This document shows positions 15,332 to 15,751 of a DNA stretch of 15,751 nt, piece by piece. The position numbers and the translations under genes are program-made. Source of the DNA: Bacillota bacterium. GTDB taxonomy: Bacteria > Bacillota > Desulfitobacteriia > Desulfitobacteriales > Desulfitobacteriaceae. The notes beneath the pieces are model-generated. The model made no database searches. It was given only the letters and a program-made list of their open reading frames with translations, and was not told where the DNA came from. The DNA lies in assembly GCA_023390635.1 (NCBI GenBank), contig JAEWCM010000099.1, positions 1 to 15,751 on the forward strand. Direction: 5' to 3'. Each line of letters starts with the position of its first letter. Position 1 is the stretch's first letter.

Positions 15332-15751
15332 GGCTCAATTCCTCGCCCATAATATGTTGCAAATCCAGAAGAATGAGCAGTCTTTCCCCAATTTTTCCAA
15401 CTCCCCGTATATATTGAGCATCCATACCTAACGCCACTGGCGGCGGCGGTTCAATTCCTTCGCTATCCAGGCGCAAAACCTCTGTCACTGCATCAACCCG
15501 AATGCCAAAAACCTTATCTTCCACCTGCAAAACAATAATCCGGCTCAAATCAGTTTCTTCCGCCGAATCCATGCCAAAGCGTTTCCGCAGATTAATCACA
15601 GGGATAATATTGCCACGAAGGTTGATCACACCCTCCACGTATAAAGGGGAATTAGGAACTCTGGTTACCGGTGGAATTCGGATAATTTCCTGAACCCGCA
15701 TAATGTCTACACCAAATTCTTCGCCACCTAGACCAAACGTCACTAACTGTT
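15315..15751 (-). CDS. cheW: Chemotaxis coupling protein CheW (5' end cut by window edge)
   Basis: CheW links chemoreceptors to the kinase CheA. The visible 144 residues begin at the edge with QLVTFGLGGEEFGVDIMRVQEI, which is the start of the CheW fold just after the usual few N-terminal residues. The GTG at 15743 is therefore an internal valine codon rather than the start; the true start lies beyond 15751. Other family features are RVPNSPLYVEGVINLRGNII, followed by PVINLRKRFG, and DKVFGIRVDAVTEVLR. Nearly the whole SH3-like double barrel is present. The stop overlaps cheB by 17 bases. It could in principle be the CheW-like domain of a CheV, but the reading frame stops without a receiver domain, so CheW is preferred. 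Confidence 0.94.
   Translation of the reverse strand, partial: QLVTFGLGGEEFGVDIMRVQEIIRIPPVTRVPNSPLYVEGVINLRGNIIPVINLRKRFGMDSAEETDLSRIIVLQVEDKVFGIRVDAVTEVLRLDSEGIEPPPPVALGMDAQYIRGVGKIGERLLILLDLQHIMGEELSHESVS

Overview
The window is one continuous flagellar and chemotaxis gene cluster. All 20 recognisable genes lie on the minus strand, so they are transcribed from the right edge (15751) to the left edge (1). Both ends are cut: cheW lacks its first residues at the right edge and flhA lacks its C-terminal part at the left edge. The gene content and order (fliM, three-domain fliY, cheY, fliO, fliP, fliQ, fliR, flhB, flhA), the strong AGGAGG-type ribosome binding sites and the GTG/TTG starts indicate a motile Firmicute. 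The clostridial side (Peptococcaceae/Desulfitobacterium-like) fits better than Bacillus, but the genus is an inference and not proven.

In order of transcription: cheW (partial) and cheB (chemotaxis coupling and adaptation); flgC and fliE (proximal rod and rod-MS-ring adaptor); fliF and fliG (MS ring and rotor/switch protein); fliH, fliI and fliJ (export ATPase complex); flbD and fliL (small motility factor and stator-associated membrane protein); fliM, fliY and cheY (C-ring switch, CheY-P phosphatase and response regulator); fliO, fliP, fliQ, fliR, flhB and flhA (membrane export gate). Together they encode the basal body, switch and type III export core, plus the regulator that reverses the motor and the enzyme that resets receptors.

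Genes are packed very tightly. Many pairs overlap (cheW/cheB, fliG/fliH, fliH/fliI, flbD/fliL, fliO/fliP, fliR/flhB) or are 1 to 40 bases apart. The largest spacers are 75 bases each (fliE-fliF and fliY-cheY). No stretch over 300 bases lacks a gene. I see no terminator, RNA gene, mobile element, CRISPR array or long repeat, so the whole window is probably one long transcript.

Compared with the classical Bacillus fla/che order, the cluster departs in three ways. flgB is not in front of flgC, and cheW-cheB sit there instead. The ylxF-fliK-flgD-flgE hook block is absent between fliJ and flbD. No motA/motB lie between flbD and fliL. These rearrangements are the most interesting points. I found no evidence for a wholly new system.
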